A DNA stretch of 15,297 nucleotides, taken from Bacteroidales bacterium. GTDB lineage: Bacteria > Bacteroidota > Bacteroidia > Bacteroidales > VadinHA17. Each line of letters starts with the position of its first letter. Positions within the stretch are counted from its first letter, which is position 1. A program made the translations under genes and the position numbers. Positions 1-6,284 of this stretch are shown here, piece after piece. The notes under the pieces were generated by a model. It had not been told where the DNA came from. It worked only from the letters and a program-made list of their open reading frames with translations, and searched no databases. The stretch is from NCBI GenBank assembly GCA_020353115.1, contig CP070687.1, positions 1,398,222-1,413,518 of the forward strand, given 5' to 3'.

Positions 1-34
1 ACCGGTTCAATATATATGTTTCAAAAGAGGTTTT

Positions 35-2188
35 ATGAGACCAGATTTCAGAAAGGTTAATTTCCGTGATACCCCGGTTATCGGATCGGTTGACAAAGAA
101 AGGGAAACAGGCGTTCACCCGACAGAGGAATGGATTGCACCCGAACAGATACCGGTCAAACATGTATTTAACAAGGAAGACCTTGAAGGTCTGGAACATT
201 TGAATTATGCTGCCGGTATTCCACCCTTTTTAAGGGGACCCTATTCAACAATGTATGTTTTGCGTCCATGGACTATAAGACAATATGCAGGCTTTTCAAC
301 TGCTGAGGAATCAAATGCCTTTTACCGCAGGAATCTTGCGGCAGGTCAGAAAGGTTTGTCTGTTGCGTTTGATTTGGCTACCCACAGGGGATACGATTCG
401 GATCACGAGAGAGTTATTGGTGATGTCGGGAAAGCTGGGGTGGCAATTGATTCCATATTGGATATGAAAATCCTGTTCGATCAAATTCCGCTTGACGAAA
501 TGTCCGTATCCATGACAATGAATGGTGCCGTTCTTCCCATATTAGCATTCTATATTGTTGCTGCCCTCGAACAGGGAGTGAGTCCCGAAAAGCTTACCGG
601 GACCATCCAGAATGACATTCTGAAAGAGTTCATGGTCAGAAATACATATATCTACCCCCCCGATGCTTCCATGAGGATAATAGCGGATATCTTCAAGTAT
701 ACATCACGGAATATGCCAAAATTCAACTCCATTAGTGTCTCAGGTTATCACATGCAGGAGGCCGGTGCGACAGCAGATCTCGAATTGGCTTTTACACTGG
801 CCGATGGATGGGAATACCTCAGAACAGGTGTTCAGTCCGGAATGGATATCGACTCGTTTGCTCCCCGTATTTCTTTTTTCTGGGCAATTGGAATGAATCA
901 TTTCATGGAAATTGCCAAGTTAAGGGCCGCCCGTATGCTTTGGGCGAAGATCGTCAGGCAATTCAATCCGAAAGATCCCAGATCAATGGCATTGCGGACC
1001 CATTGCCAAACTTCCGGCTGGAGCCTGACGGAACAGGATCCATATAATAATGTGGCAAGGACCTGCGTGGAAGCAATGGGTGCTGCGCTGGGTCATACCC
1101 AATCCCTTCATACCAATGCACTTGATGAGGCACTTGCATTACCGACGGATTTTTCTGCCCGGATCGCAAGAAATACTCAACTTCTTATACAGAAGGAAAC
1201 CTATGTGACCAAAACCGTCGATCCATGGGCCGGTTCTTACTTTGTGGAAAGACTTACCCATGAACTGGCGCATAAAGCATGGAACCTGATTGAAGAAATT
1301 GAAGATCTTGGTGGTATGGCAAAAGCCATTGAGACAGGTATCCCAAAAATGAGAATTGAAGAAGCTGCTGCACGTAAACAAGCCCGAATCGATTCAAAAA
1401 AGGATACTATCGTCGGAATAAACAAACACCGACTTGAAAAAGAGGTCCCGATCGATATCCTGGAAGTCGACAACACCGTCGTCCGCAAAGCCCAGATTAA
1501 CCGGATTAATAAACTGAAAACCGATAGAAATAACGAGGAAGCAAACCAGGCCCTGGAAGCTATAACAAAAGCTTGTGAGACTGGAACAGGAAATCTGCTT
1601 GAATTATCTGTTGAAGCTGCAAAGAAAAGAGCTACACTCGGTGAGATATCATTTGCCATAGAGAAAGTCCATGGCCGGTATAAAGCTATGATCCGTTCTG
1701 TTTCAGGTGTATATTCCACCGAATCTTCCGAAGATATAAATTACAGGGAAGCCCGCAAAATGGTTGAGGTATTTGCCGGTATTGAAGGCAGACAACCACG
1801 AATAATGATTGCAAAAATGGGGCAGGACGGACATGACAGGGGAGCAAAAGTAGTTGCAACCGGTTATGCAGATATCGGTTTTGACGTGGATATCGGACCC
1901 CTTTTCCAGACACCGGCAGAAGTGGCAAAACAGGCGGTGGAAAATGATGTACATGTTCTGGGAATCTCAAGCCTCGCAGCCGGTCATAAAACCCTGATCC
2001 CCCAGGTAATCCTCGAACTGAAAAAACTGGGAAGGGATGATATTATGGTTGTTGCCGGTGGAGTCATCCCTTCACAGGATTATGAGTTTTTATATAAGGC
2101 AGGAGTTGTGGGTATATTCGGACCGGGAACATCCGTTGCAGCTACTGCCAGAAATATTCTTAAAATCTTGTGTGAAACTGTATTATAG
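35..2188 (+). CDS. mutB: Methylmalonyl-CoA mutase, large (catalytic) subunit
   Basis: Adenosylcobalamin-dependent enzyme interconverting succinyl-CoA and (R)-methylmalonyl-CoA in the cytoplasm, the carbon-skeleton step of propionate metabolism. At 717 residues it has full family length. The N-terminal TIM-barrel carries the substrate region RPWTIRQYAGFSTA (about 77-90) and SGYHMQEAGATA (about 235-246), with the histidine that corresponds to His244 of the Propionibacterium enzyme. The C-terminal B12-binding domain has KMGQDGHDRG with Lys594, Asp598 and the cobalt-ligand His600, then SSLAAGH and VVAGGVIP. The start is well supported: AAAGAGG at 24-30 lies 4 nt before the ATG, and MRPDFRKVNF is a family-like N-terminus. 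The partner small subunit (mutA) normally lies just upstream and would be outside this window. No terminator is visible after the gene. The closely related isobutyryl-CoA mutase is unlikely because similarity to the methylmalonyl enzyme runs end to end. Confidence 0.97.
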   Translation: MRPDFRKVNFRDTPVIGSVDKERETGVHPTEEWIAPEQIPVKHVFNKEDLEGLEHLNYAAGIPPFLRGPYSTMYVLRPWTIRQYAGFSTAEESNAFYRRNLAAGQKGLSVAFDLATHRGYDSDHERVIGDVGKAGVAIDSILDMKILFDQIPLDEMSVSMTMNGAVLPILAFYIVAALEQGVSPEKLTGTIQNDILKEFMVRNTYIYPPDASMRIIADIFKYTSRNMPKFNSISVSGYHMQEAGATADLELAFTLADGWEYLRTGVQSGMDIDSFAPRISFFWAIGMNHFMEIAKLRAARMLWAKIVRQFNPKDPRSMALRTHCQTSGWSLTEQDPYNNVARTCVEAMGAALGHTQSLHTNALDEALALPTDFSARIARNTQLLIQKETYVTKTVDPWAGSYFVERLTHELAHKAWNLIEEIEDLGGMAKAIETGIPKMRIEEAAARKQARIDSKKDTIVGINKHRLEKEVPIDILEVDNTVVRKAQINRINKLKTDRNNEEANQALEAITKACETGTGNLLELSVEAAKKRATLGEISFAIEKVHGRYKAMIRSVSGVYSTESSEDINYREARKMVEVFAGIEGRQPRIMIAKMGQDGHDRGAKVVATGYADIGFDVDIGPLFQTPAEVAKQAVENDVHVLGISSLAAGHKTLIPQVILELKKLGRDDIMVVAGGVIPSQDYEFLYKAGVVGIFGPGTSVAATARNILKILCETVL

Positions 2189-2289
2189 ATTCCCTGAGAT
2201 TTATTGATCTGCAACCGGCGGATAATCATCATAAGCAGCATTTGTTAAAATCAGACGTCGTTATAATAAAAAATTCTTATGTGATCCGG

Positions 2290-2319
2290 TTTGCCTGACA
2301 CCTACTTTTCGTTATCTTG
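2290..2319 (+). promoter_or_regulatory. Bacteroidota-type promoter for the thioredoxin-like gene
   Basis: TTTG (2290-2293), a 19-nt spacer and TATCTTG (2313-2319) match the phylum's -33/-7 pattern, with one T missing from the usual TAnnTTTG. Transcription would begin near 2326. This places the reading-frame TTG at 2291 inside the promoter and supports the ATG at 2342 as the real start. Confidence 0.55.
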
Positions 2320-2341
2320 TATAAAAATTAATCCCGATAGG

Positions 2342-2854
2342 ATGAAACAGTTGTTCGTGTTTTTAATACCCATACTTCTGGTATTTAGTTCTCAGATAAT
2401 AGATGCTGACAAGATCAGTAATTCTGAAAAAGGCTTTCAGGAAATTCTAATCGGCAGGATTGACCGTTCAGACTTGCTTGTCGAACCGTTCGGTACTTGG
2501 TTCGAAGGGGGTTATGCAGATTATGCGATGGATAATGTAACCATTGATGTACTTCCCGAAACAGCCTGGGAGAATTTGAAAATCAGTGTAATATTAGCCA
2601 CATGGTGCCCTGATTCGAGACGGGAAGTACCAAGATTCTTTAAAATATTGGATTATGCGGAATTCCCGGATCAAAACCTGGAATTAATCTGTGTAAACAG
2701 GGAAAAAACCGTGCCGGATATGAATATCGATTACCTTGATATCCAATTTGTGCCGACAATGATATTTTTCCGTGAGAACAAGGAAATAGGAAGAATTATT
2801 GAAAGTCCCGAAAAATCGCTCGAAAAAGATATCGCTGAGATTTTAACCAATTGA
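2342..2854 (+). CDS. Exported thioredoxin-like protein with a CPDS (single-cysteine) site
   Basis: A 170-residue thioredoxin-fold protein. Residues 1-18 (MKQLFVFLIPILLVFSSQ) form a short signal peptide without a lipobox cysteine, so a periplasmic location is expected. The fold is recognisable from ATWCPDSRREVPRFFKIL (about 86-103), which places Cys89-Pro-Asp-Ser92 at the active-site position, and from FVPT with a probable cis-proline at 138. The usual second cysteine is serine, and the only other cysteine is Cys117 in a core strand, so dithiol oxidoreductase chemistry is unlikely. A monothiol, peroxidatic or binding role is possible. I know similar Bacteroidota proteins annotated only as thioredoxin family; the substrate is unknown. 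The start was chosen from the signal peptide and the promoter at 2290-2319. It stands alone, with about 150 bp to the gene before it. Confidence 0.8.
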   Translation: MKQLFVFLIPILLVFSSQIIDADKISNSEKGFQEILIGRIDRSDLLVEPFGTWFEGGYADYAMDNVTIDVLPETAWENLKISVILATWCPDSRREVPRFFKILDYAEFPDQNLELICVNREKTVPDMNIDYLDIQFVPTMIFFRENKEIGRIIESPEKSLEKDIAEILTN

Positions 2855-2888
2855 TTGTTATTATTATTTATGAACTTCTCATAATTAT

Positions 2889-2896
2889 TATATTTG
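2889..2896 (+). promoter_or_regulatory. Candidate -7 element for the small membrane protein pair
   Basis: TATATTTG is an exact match to TAnnTTTG, 20 nt before the ATG at 2916. No convincing TTG lies 19 nt upstream (only TTTA at 2867-2870), so this is a partial promoter match. Confidence 0.4.
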
Positions 2897-2915
2897 ATAA
2901 ACATTCGTACTAAAA

Positions 2916-3383
2916 ATGACAGTAATGGAAGAACAAAAATCAACTGCCGGGCAAGGATTGGGAATTGCAGGTCTGATCCTGGGTATCATTGCCTTCATTT
3001 TTGCCTTTATACCCTGTTTTGGCTGGGTTGCTCTGATTCCCGGATTTATTGCAGTCGCACTTAGTATTGTTGCACTGACCCAAGCAAATAAGGCAAACGG
3101 AGCCAAAGGTCTAATTATTGCAGCACTTGTAGTATCTATCATCGCAACAAGTGTGGCAATCCTGCAGGGATTTCTTTTTGCCGGTATTCTGTCCGAAGGA
3201 TCCCATATTAAAGATCGCATCGAACGAGCTATCGATGACGAAATAGGAACAGACCTGGAAGAAGTGTTCGAAGATGTGGAGCAGGAAATGGAAAAAGCAC
3301 TCGAAGACCTTGAAGAGGATCTTAAAGACGCCTTTGAAGACCTGGAAGATACTACGAGGGAAGATACAACCGGATTTGATTAA
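2916..3383 (+). CDS. DUF4190-like small membrane protein with acidic hendecad tail
   Basis: A 155-residue protein of unknown function. Residues about 14-54 and 65-92 are hydrophobic and glycine-rich, with the segment GLGIAGLILGIIAFIFAFIP and a connecting ALTQANKANGAKGL loop. This matches the DUF4190 layout of two or three membrane helices around a short polar loop. After residue 95 the protein becomes strongly acidic, and residues 113-145 form three tandem 11-residue repeats with hydrophobic residues at repeat positions 2, 5, 6 and 9, suggesting a long amphipathic or coiled-coil helix outside the membrane. The start at 2916 follows a TATATTTG element; an alternative in-frame ATG at 2925 would remove three residues. 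The next gene follows after 22 nt and is probably co-transcribed. Function is not inferable beyond a membrane anchor with a charged helix. Confidence 0.8.
   Translation: MTVMEEQKSTAGQGLGIAGLILGIIAFIFAFIPCFGWVALIPGFIAVALSIVALTQANKANGAKGLIIAALVVSIIATSVAILQGFLFAGILSEGSHIKDRIERAIDDEIGTDLEEVFEDVEQEMEKALEDLEEDLKDAFEDLEDTTREDTTGFD
3252..3350 (+). repeat. Three tandem 33-bp in-frame repeats (11-residue units)
   Basis: Units at 3252-3284, 3285-3317 and 3318-3350 encode DLEEVFEDVEQ, EMEKALEDLEE and DLKDAFEDLED. The shared pattern is acidic, Leu/Met, two variable residues, Ala/Val, Leu/Phe, Glu, Asp, Leu/Val, Glu, then variable. Nucleotide copies are imperfect, with GAAGACCTTGAAG-like cores, so the repeat is better conserved as protein than as DNA. 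Confidence 0.8.
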
Positions 3384-3405
3384 CAACCTGTTTCTTAATT
3401 GTAAC

Positions 3406-3819
3406 ATGTCACTCCCTAAATTATGGGAAAAATCCTATAACAGGATCAATCTTATTTTTACCGGAATAGTACTATCAATTTTTATCTATTCCGGTATTTT
3501 TTCGCCCGGCAAAGATAATTACCCGGTACAATGTATACATGAAAAAATGACGGGAAAACCATGTCCGACATGCGGACTTTCACATAGTTTCTCAGCAATC
3601 CTTCATGGTGATCTCAAGCTGGCAAATCAATGGAATATAAATGGTATTCCACTCTTTCTTTTTTTCTTTATACAACTTTTTATGCGTCTCGGATTTATCC
3701 TGCTTGTCCAAAAATCATCCATCCCTTTGAAATACCTTATATTTTCGGATATTGCTATATCCGTAATATTGTTCATTTTCTGCTTCAGACGTCTGCTGGT
3801 CTTCTGGAGTTACTACTGA
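3406..3819 (+). CDS. DUF2752 family membrane protein
   Basis: A 137-residue integral membrane protein of unknown function. It has a first helix at about 16-32, then the family's cysteine signature: Cys43 followed by KPCPTCGLSHSF (Cys53 and Cys56) and the sequence AILHGDLKLANQWNING typical of DUF2752. Two further hydrophobic stretches lie at about 81-101 and 108-127. The CPTCG pair could bind metal or redox-cycle, but no activity is established for the family. The start was set at the ATG at 3406, because an upstream extension in the same frame runs back inside the preceding gene and is not membrane-protein-like. It lies 22 nt after the DUF4190-like gene and converges on the metallo-hydrolase, with 11 nt between the two stop codons. 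Confidence 0.8.
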   Translation: MSLPKLWEKSYNRINLIFTGIVLSIFIYSGIFSPGKDNYPVQCIHEKMTGKPCPTCGLSHSFSAILHGDLKLANQWNINGIPLFLFFFIQLFMRLGFILLVQKSSIPLKYLIFSDIAISVILFIFCFRRLLVFWSYY

Positions 3820-3822
3820 AAT

Positions 3823-3838
3823 CCACCCGGTCAGGTGG
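3823..3838. terminator. Weak short hairpin between convergent genes
   Basis: CCACC (3823-3827) and GGTGG (3834-3838) form a 5-bp stem with a 6-nt loop. It lies at the junction of two convergent genes and overlaps the stop codon of the minus-strand gene. There is no proper T tract, so termination is only a possibility. Confidence 0.2.
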
Positions 3839-4679
3839 CAAAATATTCTGCCAGTGTAAATGTTTCATTTACCCTCACTCCTTTTGGAGTTTCTTTTACA
3901 GTACAGCATTCATTGAAAACATCATGCTCAAAGAATAATACATAATCGTTTTCCAGCGCTTCATTAAGGAATGCATCCTTTTCTTTTATGGTTTCCAGGG
4001 GAAATACATCATAACTCATATTCCATGCAAGCGGCATATGGGCTGTCGAAGGCATTAGATCAGCCATAAATACTATGGTTCTTCCGTTATACCTGATAAA
4101 GGGAATGATCTGACCCTGCGTATGACCGTTGAACAACCGTATACTGAAACCCGGATAGAGTTCCAGGTCCGTTTCAACGAATTTTAGCTGACCACTTTCT
4201 CTAATCGGTATATAGTTCTCAGGGAAATAAGCATCCTTTTCCCGTTTGTTTGGATTTATTGCCCAATCCCATTGCTGTCTCGATACCCAATAGTTAGCAT
4301 TGGGGAATGTCATTTCAAACCCTGACCGGTCTTTGTTATATTGTACACTCCCTCCACAGTGATCGGCATGAAGATGTGTCAAAACCATATCCGTAATATC
4401 ATATCTCGTAAATCCATTATTTTTCAGGGCTCCCTCAAGCCCCGGTCCGCCCTGCAGGTAAACGTGACTGAAAAATTTCTCATCCTGTTTATCTCCATAC
4501 CCATTATCCACCAATATCTTCCGGTCACCCAGATCAACCAGTACAGATCGTAATGCCCATGTGCAAAGATTATCTTCATCAGCCGGGTAATGTTTATTCC
4601 ACAGCACTTTTGGAACCACTCCAAACATGGCCCCACCATCTATTTTAAAGTTATCTATGTATATAGAGTATATTTTCAT
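3831..4679 (-). CDS. Metallo-beta-lactamase-fold hydrolase
   Basis: A 282-residue cytoplasmic protein of the MBL superfamily with no signal peptide. It shows the complete dinuclear metal site: THLHADH with His102, His104, Asp106 and His107; NGHTQGQ with His186; MADL with Asp207; and FFEHD with His252. The layout, including an early VDNGYG strand-loop (57-62), resembles the lactonase and related esterase branch rather than beta-lactamases, RNases or glyoxalase II, but the substrate cannot be assigned. The start ATG is the one nearest the divergent promoter region, and TATCTTTG on the minus strand at 4709-4716 lies about 30 nt upstream. It is transcribed divergently from the metal regulator gene, with 121 bp between the start codons. 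Shared regulation is possible but not shown. Confidence 0.85.
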   Translation of the reverse strand: MKIYSIYIDNFKIDGGAMFGVVPKVLWNKHYPADEDNLCTWALRSVLVDLGDRKILVDNGYGDKQDEKFFSHVYLQGGPGLEGALKNNGFTRYDITDMVLTHLHADHCGGSVQYNKDRSGFEMTFPNANYWVSRQQWDWAINPNKREKDAYFPENYIPIRESGQLKFVETDLELYPGFSIRLFNGHTQGQIIPFIRYNGRTIVFMADLMPSTAHMPLAWNMSYDVFPLETIKEKDAFLNEALENDYVLFFEHDVFNECCTVKETPKGVRVNETFTLAEYFAT

Positions 4680-4708
4680 TGAAGTTCAATTTATGTTACT
4701 GCAGTTGG

Positions 4709-4716
4709 CAAAGATA
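4709..4716 (-). promoter_or_regulatory. -7 element for the MBL-fold hydrolase gene
   Basis: On the minus strand this reads TATCTTTG, an exact TAnnTTTG match, about 30 nt before the hydrolase start codon. The -33 region is weak (TATG at the expected distance). Confidence 0.5.
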
Positions 4717-4750
4717 AAATTTTAACAAAAATTGCATAATTAATTTAAAT

Positions 4751-4774
4751 TAACTTAACTTTATATTTAAGTTA
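4751..4774. promoter_or_regulatory. Candidate operator for the DtxR/MntR-type regulator
   Basis: A perfect inverted repeat, TAACTTAA-N8-TTAAGTTA (arms 4751-4758 and 4767-4774), sits 27-50 nt before the regulator's start codon. The region is very AT-rich, so some symmetry is expected by chance, but 16 paired bases in a compact site directly before a DtxR-family gene is suggestive. The arms recall the TTAGGTTA half-sites of known DtxR operators. It overlaps TATATTTA (4762-4769), a one-mismatch -7 element that could serve the regulator gene. Confidence 0.5.
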
Positions 4775-4800
4775 TCCTAAATAATACATTGCGATCTGTT

Positions 4801-5451
4801 ATGTCTGGTTCAACTGAGAATTTTCTTAAGGCCATATATAAAATTACATTAGAGGATAAGGAATGTGCCACCAATACCCGGTTATCAAAAAGATTGAACA
4901 TTTCAAATGCTGCTGTAACGGACATGTCGAAATGTCTGGCAAGGAAAGGCCTTGTCAGGTACATTAAGTACAAAGGGACAGAACTGACTGCAGAGGGAAG
5001 AATACTTGCTTTGAAGATAATAAGGAAGCACAGATTATGGGAGCTTTTTCTTTTCCGGGTATTGGGTTACTCATGGCATGAAGTTCATAAGGATGCAGAA
5101 ATGCTCGAACATCAAACCTCTGAACATCTTCTGGATCAACTGGATAAATTCCTGGAACAACCACAATATGATCCACATGGTGAACCGATACCGGATAAAC
5201 ATGGGAAATTACCCGAATCGGATGGATTCGTAAAACTAACCGGTTGTATTGAAGGGAAGAACTACGAAATAGTTAGGATCAATCCCGGAACAAACGATCT
5301 GAACATTTTTTTAAAGGAAAATGGATTTCACCTTGGTAAGAATATTTTCTTGAAAAGAATATATGAAGATATCTTTGAAATTATACTTGATAACACAAAA
5401 CTTTTAATCCCGCAGTCGATTGCCGGAAATTTATTTGTAATTCCTAAATAA
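4801..5451 (+). CDS. DtxR/MntR-family metal-dependent transcriptional regulator
   Basis: A 216-residue metal-sensing repressor. The N-terminal winged helix-turn-helix spans about 4-66. The dimerisation and metal-binding domain spans about 67-135, with His77, Glu81, His96, Glu100, Glu103 and His104 aligning with DtxR His79, Glu83, His98, Cys102, Glu105 and His106. Glutamate at the Cys102 position is the MntR-like state and argues for manganese or a related metal rather than iron. The second-site residue (DtxR Met10, MntR Asp8) is Asn7. Residues about 140-216 look like the FeoA/SH3-like C-terminal domain, so the protein has full DtxR length, unlike short MntR. The ATG at 4801 was preferred to a TTG at 4789 because STENFLKAIY then sits at the usual distance from the N-terminus. 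It is followed 6 nt later by a ZIP transporter and probably regulates its own operon through the repeat at 4751-4774. Confidence 0.9.
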   Translation: MSGSTENFLKAIYKITLEDKECATNTRLSKRLNISNAAVTDMSKCLARKGLVRYIKYKGTELTAEGRILALKIIRKHRLWELFLFRVLGYSWHEVHKDAEMLEHQTSEHLLDQLDKFLEQPQYDPHGEPIPDKHGKLPESDGFVKLTGCIEGKNYEIVRINPGTNDLNIFLKENGFHLGKNIFLKRIYEDIFEIILDNTKLLIPQSIAGNLFVIPK

Positions 5452-5457
5452 AAAAAT

Positions 5458-6273
5458 ATGGAAATTGAACCAGGACTTGTACTCGTTGCTTTTGGATTAA
5501 CGCTTTTTGCAGGATTATCAACCGGTATAGGTAGTGCAATTGCTTTTTTCGCAAAAAGTACCAATACCAAATTCTTATCGGTTTCGCTGGGATTTTCAGC
5601 AGGTGTAATGATTTATGTATCCTTCGTGGAAATCCTGAGTAAAGCAAATACAGCTCTGGTTGCTGAATTGGGTAAAGTTGCCGGATGGTGGACAACGGTT
5701 GGTGCATTTTTCACAGGTATATTTATCATTGCAATAATTGACCAATTAATCCCCTCATTTGGGAATCCCCATGAAATCAGGACTGTTGAAGATATGGGAA
5801 GGGTGAAAGCGGGGAACAATCAAAAATTGATGAGGATGGGATTATTCACCGCACTTGCAATTGCCATTCATAACTTTCCGGAAGGTCTGGCAACATTTAC
5901 TGCAGCTCTGACTGATCCAAGCCTGGGAATTGCCATTGCCGTTGCCGTTGCTATTCATAATATACCGGAAGGGATAGCCGTATCTGTCCCCATATATTAT
6001 GCTACCGGTAGCAAAAAGAAAGCATTCATCAATTCATTTCTATCCGGTTTGGCAGAACCGTTTGGAGCTCTTATAGGATATCTTATCCTTATGCCTTTTA
6101 TGAGCGAGTTGGTATTTGGGATTCTGTTCGGTGCCGTTGCAGGTATAATGGTATTTATTTCCCTGGATGAACTTTTACCAGCTGCCAGAGAATATGGAGA
6201 GCATCATCTTTCTGTTTTCGGATTAATCGCAGGAATGGCTGTGATGGCAGTCAGCCTGCTCCTGTTCCTGTAG
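5458..6273 (+). CDS. zupT: ZIP-family divalent metal transporter (ZupT-like)
   Basis: A 271-residue inner-membrane permease predicted to import zinc, manganese or iron. About eight hydrophobic helices are visible. The two ZIP signature helices contain HNFPEG (138-143) and HNIPEG (167-172), whose His, Asn and Glu residues line the binuclear transport site. A third conserved segment, GLAEPFGA, follows at about 198-205. A polar loop between helices three and four (about 99-122) is short and not histidine-rich, as in bacterial ZupT proteins. The ATG lies 6 nt after the regulator's stop codon, so co-transcription is near certain. The metal cannot be read from the sequence; the regulator's Glu100 hints at manganese, while ZupT proteins are generally broad. 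The gene symbol is by family resemblance. Confidence 0.92.
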   Translation: MEIEPGLVLVAFGLTLFAGLSTGIGSAIAFFAKSTNTKFLSVSLGFSAGVMIYVSFVEILSKANTALVAELGKVAGWWTTVGAFFTGIFIIAIIDQLIPSFGNPHEIRTVEDMGRVKAGNNQKLMRMGLFTALAIAIHNFPEGLATFTAALTDPSLGIAIAVAVAIHNIPEGIAVSVPIYYATGSKKKAFINSFLSGLAEPFGALIGYLILMPFMSELVFGILFGAVAGIMVFISLDELLPAAREYGEHHLSVFGLIAGMAVMAVSLLLFL

Positions 6274-6284
6274 AAATATGCAAA

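Noticed and set aside
1..38. Possible 3' end of an upstream gene (small mutase subunit) finishing in a TGA at 36-38 that overlaps the mutB start as ATGA.
   Set aside because: The frame is open for only 11 codons and the other two frames are open too, so the short tail cannot be recognised as MutA. The overlap remains plausible but unsupported.
1237..1719. A 160-codon open frame on the minus strand inside mutB.
   Set aside because: It is antisense to a highly conserved enzyme gene, has serine/isoleucine-rich composition typical of a codon-bias shadow, and shows no promoter or recognisable domain.
2291..2341. Upstream extension of the thioredoxin gene to a TTG start.
   Set aside because: The TTG is part of the predicted -33 promoter element and the extension would bury the signal peptide.
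3274..3405. Upstream extension of the DUF2752 gene into the preceding gene.
   Set aside because: It would overlap the DUF4190-like gene by 110 bases with a lysine/tryptophan-rich sequence unlike the family; ATG 3406 gives the normal length.
4789..4800. TTG start four codons before the chosen ATG of the metal regulator.
   Set aside because: ATG 4801 is a better codon and gives the family's usual N-terminal distance to the first helix. The difference is only four residues.
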